Shown here one piece after another: positions 7,838-16,942 of a stretch of 64,000 nucleotides of DNA. The notes below the pieces were generated by a model. The model was not told the origin of the DNA and did not search any database. It worked only from the letters and a program-made list of their open reading frames with translations. Position 1 is the first letter of the stretch. Every line of letters starts with the position of its first letter. Source of the stretch: Aliivibrio_A sp016764915 (GTDB lineage Bacteria > Pseudomonadota > Gammaproteobacteria > Enterobacterales > Vibrionaceae); contig OZ245058.1 in the NCBI GenBank assembly GCA_965224595.1, positions 1,922,001 through 1,986,000 of the forward strand. Direction: 5' to 3'. A program made the translations under genes and the position numbers.

Positions 7838-9709
7838 TCAATTTGTAGATGTTTCTAAAATTGGGTAACTAATGCTCTGTTCACTTCTTAACACATCAAG
7901 CACTGCAGATAACTCCTGCTGAGTTTGACTTCTTGCTAAACGAGCAGAGACTTGAGGTTTCATTGACTCATTCGAGACAGATAGGACACCATCAAGTGCA
8001 ATAATGACGATATTACTGCTCTCGTCTCTTGCTTGAACATAGACACTTTTGCTCTCTGACGGTTTAGCAATCTTAAAGACTTCCTGTGCGAGAACATCAT
8101 CACGAGCGATGGTACGAGTATCGGTAAATGACAAGTTATTATCCGCTAAGAATTTATCACTCGCACCCGATTTCAGTGCAGTTATCGTATCCGTCGCTAA
8201 CGTTTGAGCTTGCTGTTCAGCAAGATTACGCGCCAGTTGTGCTTTCACCGCATCACTAACATCAGCCAACGGAAGTACAGCCGCAGGACGATTATCGTCA
8301 ACACGAACAACAATAACGTGCTCAGGTGCAATTTCAATCACGTCCGAGTTCATTCCATCTTCTCTTACTTCTGGACTGAAAATCGCCTGGCTAACTGCAG
8401 GAGCAGATAATTCCTGTGGTATTGACGAGCGAGAGAAGAATTCAGACACTTTGATTTGGCCGTTTACTGCTTCTGCAGCATCATCTAATGAATCAGGCAT
8501 TTCAAATGCAACTTCGGCTAGCGTTGTTTGCAGCTCATAAAACGCTTCAACAGCTTTCTCTTCCTGCAAAGCAATCACAATACCCGCTTTAACTTCAGCT
8601 AAAGGTTTTGTTACTGACGCTTCTACCCCATCAAGCTGTATGATGTGGTAACCAAATGCAGATTTAACCAACTCTGTGCGGTCATTAACGTTGGTCAATT
8701 CAAATGCTGCTTTTTCAAAAGCAGGATCCATCACACCACGTTCGAACCAATCAAGCGCTCCACCTTTCTCTGCACTGAACGTATCATCCGATACCTCAGC
8801 GGCAACAATGGCAAAATCTTCACCGTTATTAACACGATCTAAGATTGCTTGAGCTTTCTCTTTATCATCACCTTGGATCAATATATGACTCACACGACGC
8901 TTCTCTAACGTCGAGTACTTGTCTTGATTCTCAGTAAAATACTTCTCTATGTCTTCATCAGAAACTGAAACAGAAGACTTTAATGCATCGCCAGATAACT
9001 CAATGTACGAGACTTTAACTTGATCAGGACGCATAAATTGTGACTGATTGTTGTCATAAAAAGCTTTGATTGCTTCTTCCGTTATCTCTGTTTGTTCGGC
9101 TAGCTGGGCAATGTCGAAAGTTATCGTTCTAATTTCGCGCTGCTGAACTTCAAGCTCACTTAGATAATTAATTTCATGATCTAAAGTGAAGTCACTGCTT
9201 TGAAGTGCAACAAGAAGCTGATTACGCGTCATATCTTGACGCATGGTTTCCGCAAACCCTTCTGGCGTGTATCCTGCACGGCGTAGCGCTGATGCATAAA
9301 CCTCTTTATCAAACTGACCGGCATTTTGGAATGCTGGCATCTTCATAAGTTCAGTACGCACTTGTGCATCACTCACGCGTAGACCTAGCTCTTGAGCGCG
9401 TTGATTCAATAGAATGTCATTGATCATACGGTCCAAAATGGTTTTACGAAATTGCTGTACGTATTGGGGATCACCAAGAAGAGTCGAAAAATACTCTCCA
9501 AGCTGAGATTGCATACGGCTACGCTCATTCTGGTATGCTTGTTCGAATTCATTACGGCTAATTTCTCTATCACCTACTGTCGCTGCAATTGGCTGAGAGC
9601 CTGAGCCTAGGTAACTACCTACGCCTGCAAAAACAAATGAAAAAATAATTAGACCCAGAATAATTTTAACTGCGAGGCTACTAGCGCCTTCACGTAATCG
9701 TTCCATCAT
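7838..9709 (-). CDS. ppiD: Periplasmic folding chaperone PpiD (parvulin-type)
   Basis: 623 residues, exactly the length range of E. coli PpiD (623). It is an inner-membrane anchored chaperone at the SecYEG exit. A single membrane anchor lies near residues 14-36 (IILGLIIFSFVFAGVGSYL), followed by the SurA-like N-terminal domain, a parvulin domain near 265-360 (RRVSHILIQ ... FGYHIIQLDGV) and a C-terminal domain. PpiD parvulin domains usually lack isomerase activity. Position after lon-hupB is the classic order. A hairpin terminator separates it from hupB upstream, so it probably has its own promoter in that gap. Confidence 0.95.
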   Translation of the reverse strand: MMERLREGASSLAVKIILGLIIFSFVFAGVGSYLGSGSQPIAATVGDREISRNEFEQAYQNERSRMQSQLGEYFSTLLGDPQYVQQFRKTILDRMINDILLNQRAQELGLRVSDAQVRTELMKMPAFQNAGQFDKEVYASALRRAGYTPEGFAETMRQDMTRNQLLVALQSSDFTLDHEINYLSELEVQQREIRTITFDIAQLAEQTEITEEAIKAFYDNNQSQFMRPDQVKVSYIELSGDALKSSVSVSDEDIEKYFTENQDKYSTLEKRRVSHILIQGDDKEKAQAILDRVNNGEDFAIVAAEVSDDTFSAEKGGALDWFERGVMDPAFEKAAFELTNVNDRTELVKSAFGYHIIQLDGVEASVTKPLAEVKAGIVIALQEEKAVEAFYELQTTLAEVAFEMPDSLDDAAEAVNGQIKVSEFFSRSSIPQELSAPAVSQAIFSPEVREDGMNSDVIEIAPEHVIVVRVDDNRPAAVLPLADVSDAVKAQLARNLAEQQAQTLATDTITALKSGASDKFLADNNLSFTDTRTIARDDVLAQEVFKIAKPSESKSVYVQARDESSNIVIIALDGVLSVSNESMKPQVSARLARSQTQQELSAVLDVLRSEQSISYPILETSTN

Positions 9710-9770
9710 AATCTGCCATATCTCCTGAAAATGAAGGGCAAGGTTGTAGCCAAGAATACTGACTCAAATA

Positions 9771-9801
9771 CAAAAAAAAAGCGCATCTCAATCGATGCGC
9801 C
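9771..9801 (-). terminator. Terminator after hupB
   Basis: On the minus strand the sequence GGCGCATCGATTGAGATGCGC forms a perfect 7-base stem (GCGCATC/GATGCGC) followed by a run of ten T residues. It sits about 95 bases after the hupB stop codon. Confidence 0.88.
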
Positions 9802-9894
9802 AATGACTCATCACGACTATTTTACTAGCCTTGCGTTCATTTTTATAGACTTTTCTAATAGAGATTAGTTCAGACTAATATTTGTAGCTAATTT

Positions 9895-10167
9895 CTAATT
9901 ACACGCTTCTTTAAGCGCCTTGCCAGCTTTGAAAGCAGGAACTTTAGCTGCAGCAATTTGAATCTCTTCACCCGTCTTCGGGTTACGGCCTGTGCGCGCT
10001 GCACGGTCACGTACGCTGAAAGTACCGAAACCAACTAATGCAACTTGGTCTCCGCTTTTTAGAGAGTCAGTAACTGCTTCAATGAATGCGTCGAGTGCAC
10101 GACCAGCTGAAGCTTTTGATACATCTGCGTTTTCTGCAATTTTGTCGACTAATTGTGATTTATTCAC
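9895..10167 (-). CDS. hupB: DNA-binding protein HU-beta
   Basis: 90 residues, the exact HU length. HU is the abundant nucleoid protein that bends and wraps DNA as an alpha/beta or homodimer. The HU signature GFGTFSVRDRAARTGRNP lies near residues 46-63 and includes the beta-ribbon arm with RNPKTGEEI; the N-terminus MNKSQLVDKIAENA is typical of HU-beta. It lies between lon and ppiD as in E. coli, with a 173-base gap to lon that is large enough for its own promoters. Confidence 0.97.
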   Translation of the reverse strand: MNKSQLVDKIAENADVSKASAGRALDAFIEAVTDSLKSGDQVALVGFGTFSVRDRAARTGRNPKTGEEIQIAAAKVPAFKAGKALKEACN

Positions 10168-10340
10168 TTTTTTACCCCTAGTTCATTTTCTGACATTTTT
10201 AAATCAGTTAATTATTGTCCGTAATTTTTTTATTAGTCCTTTACCCTAGCATGGCTAAGTATTAAGTAACTACGACACTAACTTAGCTTTGAAGATAAAC
10301 GCTGACAAGCATTTTAAGCCTGACAGTGCCTTTATCATCG

Positions 10341-12713
10341 TTATTTTTGCAGCGTATCACTGTTTTGAGTATTAACCAGCTCAATACCGAGAGGATTGTC
10401 TTGTAATGCAATCACTAAAACTTCGTCAATCCACTGAACTGGATGGATTTTTAAATCCGCAATGACGTTGTCAGGTATCTCTTCAAGATCACGTTCGTTC
10501 TCTTTTGGAATAATAATGGTCTTAATTCCACCACGATGAGCTGCTAGAATTTTCTCTTTCAACCCACCAATTGGAAGTACTTCGCCTCTTAGCGTAATTT
10601 CCCCAGTCATCGCCACTTCGGCTTTTACTGGATTACCCGTCAGGCTCGATACCAATGCAGTACACATTGCGATACCAGCACTTGGACCATCCTTTGGTGT
10701 AGCGCCTTCAGGTACGTGCACATGAATATCGCGTTTCTCATAAAAATCAGAGTTTATTCCCAACTTATCGGCGCGGCTTCTTACTACCGTCATTGCCGCT
10801 TGAATTGACTCTTGCATCACCTCACCAAGCGATCCGGTATAGCTGAGTTTGCCTTTCCCAACCATAGACTCAGTTTCAATAGTGAGCAGATCGCCCCCTA
10901 CTTCAGTCCAAGCAAGACCCGTAACTTGACCGATTCGATTGCTATCATCAGCTTTACCAAAGTCACAACGCTGTACACCTAAGAACTCTTTTAGATTATC
11001 TTGGTTAATTGTGACCGTTTTAAGACCTTTATCAAGAATAATCTTCTTCACCGCTTTTCGGCAAAGTTTCGATATCTCTCTTTCAAGATTACGAACTCCG
11101 GCTTCGCGCGTGTAGTAGCGAATAATGCCGATAATGGCAGAATCTTCAATGGTGATTTCATGTTCTTTCAAACCATTGCGCTCTATCTGCTTATCCAGTA
11201 AGTGACTTTTGGCAATGTTTAATTTTTCATCTTCTGTATAACCAGAAAGACGAATCACTTCCATACGGTCAAGCAATGGGCCTGGTATATTCATCGAGTT
11301 TGATGTGGCAACAAACATCACATCTGACAGATCGTAATCCACTTCTAAGTAGTGGTCACTAAATGAGTGGTTCTGCTCTGGATCTAACACTTCAAGAAGT
11401 GCTGATGACGGATCACCGCGCATATCTGAAGACATTTTGTCAATTTCATCCAATAGAAACAGTGGATTTTTCACTCCCACTTTTGCCATTTTTTGAATCA
11501 ATTTACCAGGAAGCGAGCCAATGTAAGTACGACGATGCCCACGAATCTCGGCTTCATCACGTACACCACCTAATGCCATGCGGGTATATTTTCGACCTGT
11601 TGCTTTGGCTATGGACTGCCCTAATGATGTTTTACCCACACCAGGAGGTCCTACTAAGCATAAAATTGGACCTTTGAGCTTATTGACTCTGCTTTGAACT
11701 GCCAAATACTCAAGAATTCGTTCTTTAACACGCTCTAAACCGTAATGGTCTGAATTTAAAATTTCTTCCGCTTTGGTAAGGTTCTTTTTCACTTTCGAGC
11801 GCTTTGACCAAGGGACACTGATCATCCAATCGATATAGCTACGCACCACGGTCGCCTCGGCTGACATTGGTGACATCATTTTCAATTTTTGCAACTCTTG
11901 CTCAGATTTTATTCTGGCTTCAGCTGGCATTTTAGCCGCTTCGATTTTAAGCTTAAGTGCTTCAAATTCATCAGGCGCATCATCAAGATCGCCTAGCTCT
12001 TTTTGAATCGCTTTCATCTGTTCGTTCAGATAATATTCGCGCTGACTCTTTTCCATCTGTTTTTTAACACGGCCACGAATGCGTTTCTCAACTTGAAGAA
12101 GATCAATTTCAGACTCCATCATACCCATCAAGAATTCTAAACGATCATTGATCTCGACGATCTCTAATACATTCTGCTTATCAGCCAACTTAAGTGGCAT
12201 ATGAGCGGCAATGGTATCGGCTAAACGTGCAGCCTCTTCAATTCCATTCAGCGACGTTAACACTTCAGGTGGGATCTTTTTGTTGAGCTTAATAAACCCT
12301 TCGAACTGATTAATCGCAGTGCGAACGATCACTTCTTGCTCTCGTTCATCTAATTCTGGGGTAACAAGGTATTCTGCGTCTGCAGAGAAAAAATCACCTT
12401 CAATAAATCGCTCAATTTTCGCTCGCTGCTGGCCTTCTACCAACACTTTTACTGTACCGTCTGGTAATTTCAATAACTGGAGGATAGTTGCAACGGTACC
12501 GACTGAATACAAATCACCGACTTCAGGTTCGTCAGTAGCCGCTTCTTTTTGCGCGACTAACAATATCTGTTTGTTTTGATCCATTGCCGCTTCAAGACAG
12601 CGAATTGATTTTTCCCTGCCGACAAACAGTGGGATGACCATATGCGGGTATACCACCACATCTCTTAGTGGCAGAACCGGAATTTCAATGCGTTCGGAAC
12701 GCTCTAGGTTCAT
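10341..12713 (-). CDS. lon: ATP-dependent protease Lon
   Basis: 790 residues from the ATG at 12711-12713 (E. coli 784). I prefer this start over the in-frame one 30 bases upstream because it begins MNLERSERIEIPVLPLRD, matching the family N-terminus. Lon degrades misfolded and regulatory proteins in the cytoplasm. In order: N-terminal substrate-recognition domain (1-200), coiled coil, AAA+ module with Walker A GPPGVGKTS near 355 and Walker B LFLLDEIDK, and a C-terminal protease domain with the Ser-Lys dyad Ser678 (DGPSAG) and Lys721 (LKEKI). A heat-shock type promoter lies directly upstream, and clpX lies before it behind a terminator. Confidence 0.97.
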   Translation of the reverse strand: MNLERSERIEIPVLPLRDVVVYPHMVIPLFVGREKSIRCLEAAMDQNKQILLVAQKEAATDEPEVGDLYSVGTVATILQLLKLPDGTVKVLVEGQQRAKIERFIEGDFFSADAEYLVTPELDEREQEVIVRTAINQFEGFIKLNKKIPPEVLTSLNGIEEAARLADTIAAHMPLKLADKQNVLEIVEINDRLEFLMGMMESEIDLLQVEKRIRGRVKKQMEKSQREYYLNEQMKAIQKELGDLDDAPDEFEALKLKIEAAKMPAEARIKSEQELQKLKMMSPMSAEATVVRSYIDWMISVPWSKRSKVKKNLTKAEEILNSDHYGLERVKERILEYLAVQSRVNKLKGPILCLVGPPGVGKTSLGQSIAKATGRKYTRMALGGVRDEAEIRGHRRTYIGSLPGKLIQKMAKVGVKNPLFLLDEIDKMSSDMRGDPSSALLEVLDPEQNHSFSDHYLEVDYDLSDVMFVATSNSMNIPGPLLDRMEVIRLSGYTEDEKLNIAKSHLLDKQIERNGLKEHEITIEDSAIIGIIRYYTREAGVRNLEREISKLCRKAVKKIILDKGLKTVTINQDNLKEFLGVQRCDFGKADDSNRIGQVTGLAWTEVGGDLLTIETESMVGKGKLSYTGSLGEVMQESIQAAMTVVRSRADKLGINSDFYEKRDIHVHVPEGATPKDGPSAGIAMCTALVSSLTGNPVKAEVAMTGEITLRGEVLPIGGLKEKILAAHRGGIKTIIIPKENERDLEEIPDNVIADLKIHPVQWIDEVLVIALQDNPLGIELVNTQNSDTLQK

Positions 12714-12747
12714 ATTTTTCTCTCTTCCTTCAAGGCACTTCAAGATT

Positions 12748-12775
12748 ATATGGGGGCTAACTCTTAAGTTTCAAC
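12748..12775 (-). promoter_or_regulatory. Sigma-32 (heat-shock) promoter of lon
   Basis: Read on the minus strand, GTTGAAA (12769-12775), a 13-base spacer and CCCCATAT (12748-12755) match the sigma-32 consensus CTTGAAA / CCCCATNT in all but one -35 position and in every -10 position. It is 35 bases upstream of the chosen lon start codon. lon is a known heat-shock gene in E. coli. Confidence 0.85.
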
Positions 12776-12794
12776 GGTATAAACCACATAAAAT

Positions 12795-12822
12795 GAAAAA
12801 GGAGGCATCAGCCTCCTTTTTT
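12795..12822 (-). terminator. Terminator between clpX and lon
   Basis: A symmetrical hairpin, AAAAAGGAGGC / GCCTCCTTTTTT with a 4-base loop, stands 30 bases after the clpX stop codon. It ends in T-runs in both directions but there is only a leftward gene to serve. Confidence 0.88.
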
Positions 12823-12851
12823 AATTCTACATCGTTTAAAAACCGTTCAGA

Positions 12852-14132
12852 TTACTCTGCGCCAGCGACTTTTGATTCCGAATTTTCATACATCATTAAC
12901 GGTTCAGACTCACCATTGATCACTGAACTGTCGATAACAACTTTAGTGACATCATTAAGCGATGGCAGCTCATACATCGTATCAAGCAAAATACCTTCAA
13001 GGATAGATCGTAAACCTCGAGCACCAGTTTTACGTTCCATCGCTTTTTTAGCAATCGCTGTCAGTGCATCATCACGAAATTCGAGTTCAGTACCTTCCAA
13101 CTCAAAGAGTGCCGCATACTGTTTTGTCAGTGCATTTTTAGGCTGACTCAATATCTGAATCAGAGCCTCTTCATCAAGCTCTGTCAATGTAGTCGTAACC
13201 GGAAGTCGGCCAATAAACTCAGGTATAAGTCCATATTTAACCAGATCTTGAGGTTCTACTTTCTTAAATAACTCGCTTAATGTTGACGTCTCATCTTTGG
13301 AGCGAACATCCGCACCAAAACCGATACCAATGCCCGTTGCCACACGCTGATCAACGACTTTATCAAGACCTGAAAACGCACCGCCACAAATAAAGAGAAT
13401 TTTAGACGTATCAACTTGCAAAAATTCTTGTTGAGGGTGTTTACGACCACCTTGAGGAGGCACTGATGCAACCGTACCTTCAATTAGTTTTAGAAGTGCT
13501 TGTTGCACACCTTCACCAGAAACATCACGAGTGATTGATGGGTTATCTGATTTACGTGAGATTTTATCAATCTCATCAATATAGACGATGCCACGTTCTG
13601 CTTTAGCCACGTCATAATCACATTTTTGCAGCAATTTTTGAATGATGTTTTCTACGTCTTCACCTACATAACCAGCTTCAGTAAGCGTGGTCGCATCGGC
13701 CATAGTAAAAGGTACATCTAGACAGCGAGCCAACGTTTCAGCAAGCAGTGTTTTACCGCTACCCGTTGGGCCAATAAGCAGAATATTACTTTTGCCCAGC
13801 TCTACGCCGTCTGCTGTTTTGTCTCCATTACGTAAACGCTTATAATGATTATATACAGCTACAGAAAGTACCTTTTTCGCATGATCCTGCCCAATAACAT
13901 AATCGTCGAGTTTTTCACGAATCTCACGTGGTGTAGGTAATGCACTGTTCTCTTTTGTTGGAAGCGCATCCTTCACTTCTTCACGAATAATATCGTTACA
14001 AAGATCGACACATTCATCACACACATAAACCGATGGACCAGCGATCAGTTTACGCACTTCATGCTGGCTTTTTCCGCAAAATGAGCAGTACAATAACTTA
14101 CCGTTATCATCATCTTTACGTTTATCTGTCAT
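12852..14132 (-). CDS. clpX: ClpX, ATPase subunit of the ClpXP protease
   Basis: 426 residues (E. coli 424). ClpX unfolds tagged proteins and feeds them to ClpP. An N-terminal C4 zinc-binding domain is visible with Cys16, Cys19, Cys38 and Cys41, followed by the AAA+ domain with Walker A GPTGSGKT near residue 118 and Walker B VYIDEIDKIS near 182. The IGF loop that docks on ClpP is present in GIGIGFGAD near 270. It lies 89 bases downstream of clpP in the same direction, the standard clpPX arrangement. Confidence 0.97.
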   Translation of the reverse strand: MTDKRKDDDNGKLLYCSFCGKSQHEVRKLIAGPSVYVCDECVDLCNDIIREEVKDALPTKENSALPTPREIREKLDDYVIGQDHAKKVLSVAVYNHYKRLRNGDKTADGVELGKSNILLIGPTGSGKTLLAETLARCLDVPFTMADATTLTEAGYVGEDVENIIQKLLQKCDYDVAKAERGIVYIDEIDKISRKSDNPSITRDVSGEGVQQALLKLIEGTVASVPPQGGRKHPQQEFLQVDTSKILFICGGAFSGLDKVVDQRVATGIGIGFGADVRSKDETSTLSELFKKVEPQDLVKYGLIPEFIGRLPVTTTLTELDEEALIQILSQPKNALTKQYAALFELEGTELEFRDDALTAIAKKAMERKTGARGLRSILEGILLDTMYELPSLNDVTKVVIDSSVINGESEPLMMYENSESKVAGAE

Positions 14133-14221
14133 TCGCTAACCTCTTTCTAAGCAATACTTTTGTCTCTTTATTTGAGTTTATAACAAATATGGTTAATTTG
14201 CTGCCTCAAATATTTTAATCT

Positions 14222-14845
14222 TTAATCACGATTCGTTAAAATCGCATCCACTAAACCATAATCGACAGCCTCTTGAGCCGTCATGAAATTATCACGATCA
14301 GTATCTCTTTCAATCACTTCCAATGGCTGACCTGTATGTTCTGCCAACATATTATTTAATCTCTTTTTGGTCGCTAGGATATTATCTGCGTGAATTTGAA
14401 TGTCTGAAGCTTGGCCTTGATAACCCCCTAGTGGCTGATGAATCATGACGCTAGCGTTTGGCAAACAAAAACGCTTACCTTTCGCGCCACCTGTTAATAG
14501 GAAAGATCCCATTGAACAAGCTTGTCCCATACACACAGTGCTCACGTTAGGTTTAATGAACTGCATTGTGTCATAGATTGACATCCCTGCCGTAACAGAG
14601 CCACCTGGTGAGTTAATGTAGAGAAAAATATCTTTCTCTGGATTCTCAGATTCGAGAAAAAGAAGCTGGGCTACAATAATATTAGCCATATTATCTTCAA
14701 CTTGACCCGTTAGAAAAATAACACGCTCTTTAAGAAGACGAGAAAATATATCGAACGAACGTTCTCCTCGAGGAGTCTGTTCAACGACCATAGGAACTAG
14801 AGCACTCTGAATAGAAGACATGGTACTTTTTTCTTGATTGTTCAT
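14222..14845 (-). CDS. clpP: ClpP protease, proteolytic subunit
   Basis: 207 residues from the ATG at 14843-14845, the same length as E. coli ClpP. I chose this start because it has AGGTG 6 bases upstream; an in-frame GTG three codons earlier and an ATG at 14821 are poorer. The serine protease triad is Ser111 (ACSMG), His136 (MIHQP) and Asp185. The first residues are probably a processed propeptide. ClpP forms the double heptameric chamber used by ClpX. A sigma-32-like promoter is seen upstream. Confidence 0.96.
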   Translation of the reverse strand: MNNQEKSTMSSIQSALVPMVVEQTPRGERSFDIFSRLLKERVIFLTGQVEDNMANIIVAQLLFLESENPEKDIFLYINSPGGSVTAGMSIYDTMQFIKPNVSTVCMGQACSMGSFLLTGGAKGKRFCLPNASVMIHQPLGGYQGQASDIQIHADNILATKKRLNNMLAEHTGQPLEVIERDTDRDNFMTAQEAVDYGLVDAILTNRD

Positions 14846-14881
14846 TACATGCACCTATTAATTGATTCTAAGCCTAAAAAT

Positions 14882-14907
14882 AAATGGCCCGGATGAAAAC
14901 CTTCACA
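14882..14907 (-). promoter_or_regulatory. Possible sigma-32 promoter of clpP
   Basis: On the minus strand TGTGAAG (14901-14907), an 11-base spacer and GGCCATTT (14882-14889) resemble CTTGAAA / CCCCATNT. The match is partial (two mismatches in each box), so the call is supported mainly by the known heat-shock control of clpPX. Confidence 0.4.
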
Positions 14908-14967
14908 CGGACCATTGATAGCAGACCTGTTGATTCTAAGTCAACGTCTACTTTAACAAAACGGCAA

Positions 14968-16272
14968 TTAAGCTGGCTGTTGCTGATTCATAAGCTCTTG
15001 GAAGCTTACTTCTTTATCAGAAACAGTTGCTTTTGCTAGAATTGCATCAATTGCTTGCTCTTCTAATGCAACATTGCGCATGTTGTTCATCATCTCTTCG
15101 TTGCCTTCATAATATGCAACAACTTCAGATGGGTCTTCGTATGCAGAAGCCATTTCTGCGATCAGCGCTTTTACTTTATCAGCATCCGCTTTAAGCTCTT
15201 CAGATTTGATTACTTCACCAAGAAGAAGACCAACAACTACACGACGTTTCGCTTGCTCTTCGAACAGTTCAGCAGGCAATTCAGGTGTATTTTTAGCATC
15301 GCCACCAAAACGTTGAACAGCTTGCTTGCGAAGTACTTCAACTTCTTGAGCAATTAGTGCAGAAGGAACATCAATATCATTATTTTCAACTAAACCGTTA
15401 ATCGCTTGCTCTTTGATACGCGTTTTAACAGCTTGCGCTAATTCACGCTCCATGTTTTTGCGTACTTCAGCTTTAAGTCCGTCGATAGAGCCATCTTTAA
15501 CACCAAAGCGAGAAATAAACTCTTCTGTTAGTTCAGGTAGCTCACGTGATTCAACTTTAATCAATTTAATTTCAAACTGCGCTGATTTACCTTTCAAATT
15601 TTCAGCGTGGTAATCTGCAGGGAAATCAACTTTAATAGAAAACTCTTCACCTGCTTTCTTACCAGCAATGCCCTCTTCAAAACCAGGGATCATACGACCT
15701 TGGCCCATCTCAAGTGCGAAGTTTTCAGCTTTGCCACCTTCAAACTCTTCACCGTCGATTGAGCCGTTGAAGTCAATGGTAGCGCGTGAATCTGCCGCAG
15801 CGGCTTCTTCAGTTTCAGCCCATGTAGCTTGTTGCTTACGTAGTGTTTCAAGCATTTCAGCAATGTCTTCGTCTTTAACTTCAACCGCTGGCTTTTCTAC
15901 AACAACTTTATCTAGGTCTTTTAGTTCAACTGTTGGGTAAACTTCAAAAGTTGCAGCAAATATGATGTCTTTACCTTCTTCAGTTTCTACTGGAGAAAAA
16001 GTAGGCGTACCTGCAGGGTTGATTTTTTCTTTAACGATAGCTTCGATAAAGTGACGGTGCATCACTTCACCCATCACATCATTACGTACTGCTTTACCGT
16101 ACATTTTAGCAACCATGCTCATTGGTACTTTACCTTTACGGAAGCCATCAAAGCGACGATTTTTAGCAATTTTGCGTAGTTCTGCTGTTACTGCATCTTC
16201 GATGTTAGCAGCAGGAACGGTAATGTTTAAGCGGCGCTCTAGGCCTTCAGTTGTTTCAACGGTAACTTGCAT
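14968..16272 (-). CDS. tig: Trigger factor (ribosome-bound chaperone and prolyl isomerase)
   Basis: 434 residues from the ATG at 16270-16272 (E. coli 432). This start gives MQVTVETTEGLERRLNITV, the family N-terminus; the in-frame start five codons upstream does not. Trigger factor binds ribosomal protein L23 at the tunnel exit. The ribosome-docking signature is visible as FRKGKVP near residue 44; the FKBP-type PPIase domain covers about 150-245 and the C-terminal arms the rest. It is the first gene of tig-clpP-clpX-lon-hupB-ppiD. Confidence 0.97.
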   Translation of the reverse strand: MQVTVETTEGLERRLNITVPAANIEDAVTAELRKIAKNRRFDGFRKGKVPMSMVAKMYGKAVRNDVMGEVMHRHFIEAIVKEKINPAGTPTFSPVETEEGKDIIFAATFEVYPTVELKDLDKVVVEKPAVEVKDEDIAEMLETLRKQQATWAETEEAAAADSRATIDFNGSIDGEEFEGGKAENFALEMGQGRMIPGFEEGIAGKKAGEEFSIKVDFPADYHAENLKGKSAQFEIKLIKVESRELPELTEEFISRFGVKDGSIDGLKAEVRKNMERELAQAVKTRIKEQAINGLVENNDIDVPSALIAQEVEVLRKQAVQRFGGDAKNTPELPAELFEEQAKRRVVVGLLLGEVIKSEELKADADKVKALIAEMASAYEDPSEVVAYYEGNEEMMNNMRNVALEEQAIDAILAKATVSDKEVSFQELMNQQQPA

Positions 16273-16570
16273 TATTTTAAACCTCAAACTGACTCAGAAT
16301 TCTGAGCTGCATGTCAGACAATTCTGACTGCATTCATGTGTTACGGAAAACCGTAACGCCTATAATTCGTGATACTAGGTATCGAGAGACACTATTCAAA
16401 ATCTGAACAGTAATAACTAAACTTTTAGATTAGGGGCGACATTGTAGCCATATGGTCAACATCTGTCGAGTTCGAGCCGTAATCTCAGTTCGTTTTATTT
16501 CCTTTTTGTGAAATTGGGGCGGAAAAATCTCTTTTCAACCCAAAAACAATTTATTTTCACTATTAAACGA
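16273..16570. other. Intergenic region upstream of tig
   Basis: No gene is seen. The stretch holds the tig leader and presumably its promoter. A small inverted repeat TTACGG-AAAA-CCGTAA lies near 16339-16354, within the probable 5' untranslated region of tig; it has no T-run on the tig strand and I can assign no function to it. Confidence 0.5.
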
Positions 16571-16604
16571 AAAAAGTCCGTAAGATTAACTCTCACGGAC
16601 TTTT
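16571..16604 (-). terminator. Terminator of the tRNA-Arg gene
   Basis: On the minus strand a stem of AAAAGTCCGTGAGA-type arms around a short loop ends in TTTTT, starting 7 bases after the CCA end of the tRNA. This makes the tRNA gene a self-contained transcription unit. Confidence 0.85.
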
Positions 16605-16610
16605 CGAATT

Positions 16611-16687
16611 TGGTGCGCCCTGCAGGATTCGAACCTGCGACCACATCCTTAGAAGGGACGTGCTCTATCCAGCTGAGCTAAGGGCGC
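16611..16687 (-). tRNA. argU: tRNA-Arg (anticodon UCU)
   Basis: A 77-base tRNA with encoded CCA. Acceptor stem GCGCCCT pairs with AGGGCGC; the D arm has GCTC/GAGC, the anticodon stem CGTCC/GGATG encloses the loop CTTCTAA giving anticodon UCU, and the T arm is GCAGG-TTCGAAT-CCTGC. It reads AGA codons. The sequence is close to E. coli argU, which is also linked to folD. Its own promoter and terminator flank it. Confidence 0.97.
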
Positions 16688-16701
16688 GTTGTAGAGCCGG
16701 A

Positions 16702-16729
16702 ATTATACGAACTCACTGTTTAACGTCAA
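16702..16729 (-). promoter_or_regulatory. Sigma-70 promoter of the tRNA-Arg gene
   Basis: On the minus strand TTGACG (16724-16729), a 16-base spacer and a perfect TATAAT (16702-16707) precede the tRNA by 14 bases. The close match to consensus and the short distance fit a strong stable-RNA promoter. Confidence 0.85.
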
Positions 16730-16942
16730 TGATTTTATCCATTTATTTACTATTATACGATTCAAATGCACAAAAACAGACCAGCTCGCCTACTTTTTAA
16801 ACAAAGTATTGCACCTTGCTATTACTTTGACTATTTATTTATTTTTAAAAGACAAAAAGGCAAACGGTTGCTTTGTGGATGTTGTTCACACTTTCTGGCA
16901 CAATACGCTCAGTTTCTCGCCTGAACAATTCAAAGGAAATGT

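Noticed and set aside
12634..13146. A 170-codon plus-strand open frame over the clpX-lon junction
   Set aside because: It lies antisense to the 5' end of lon and the 3' end of clpX and crosses a strong terminator hairpin. The translation is low-complexity Ser/Thr-rich and resembles no family.
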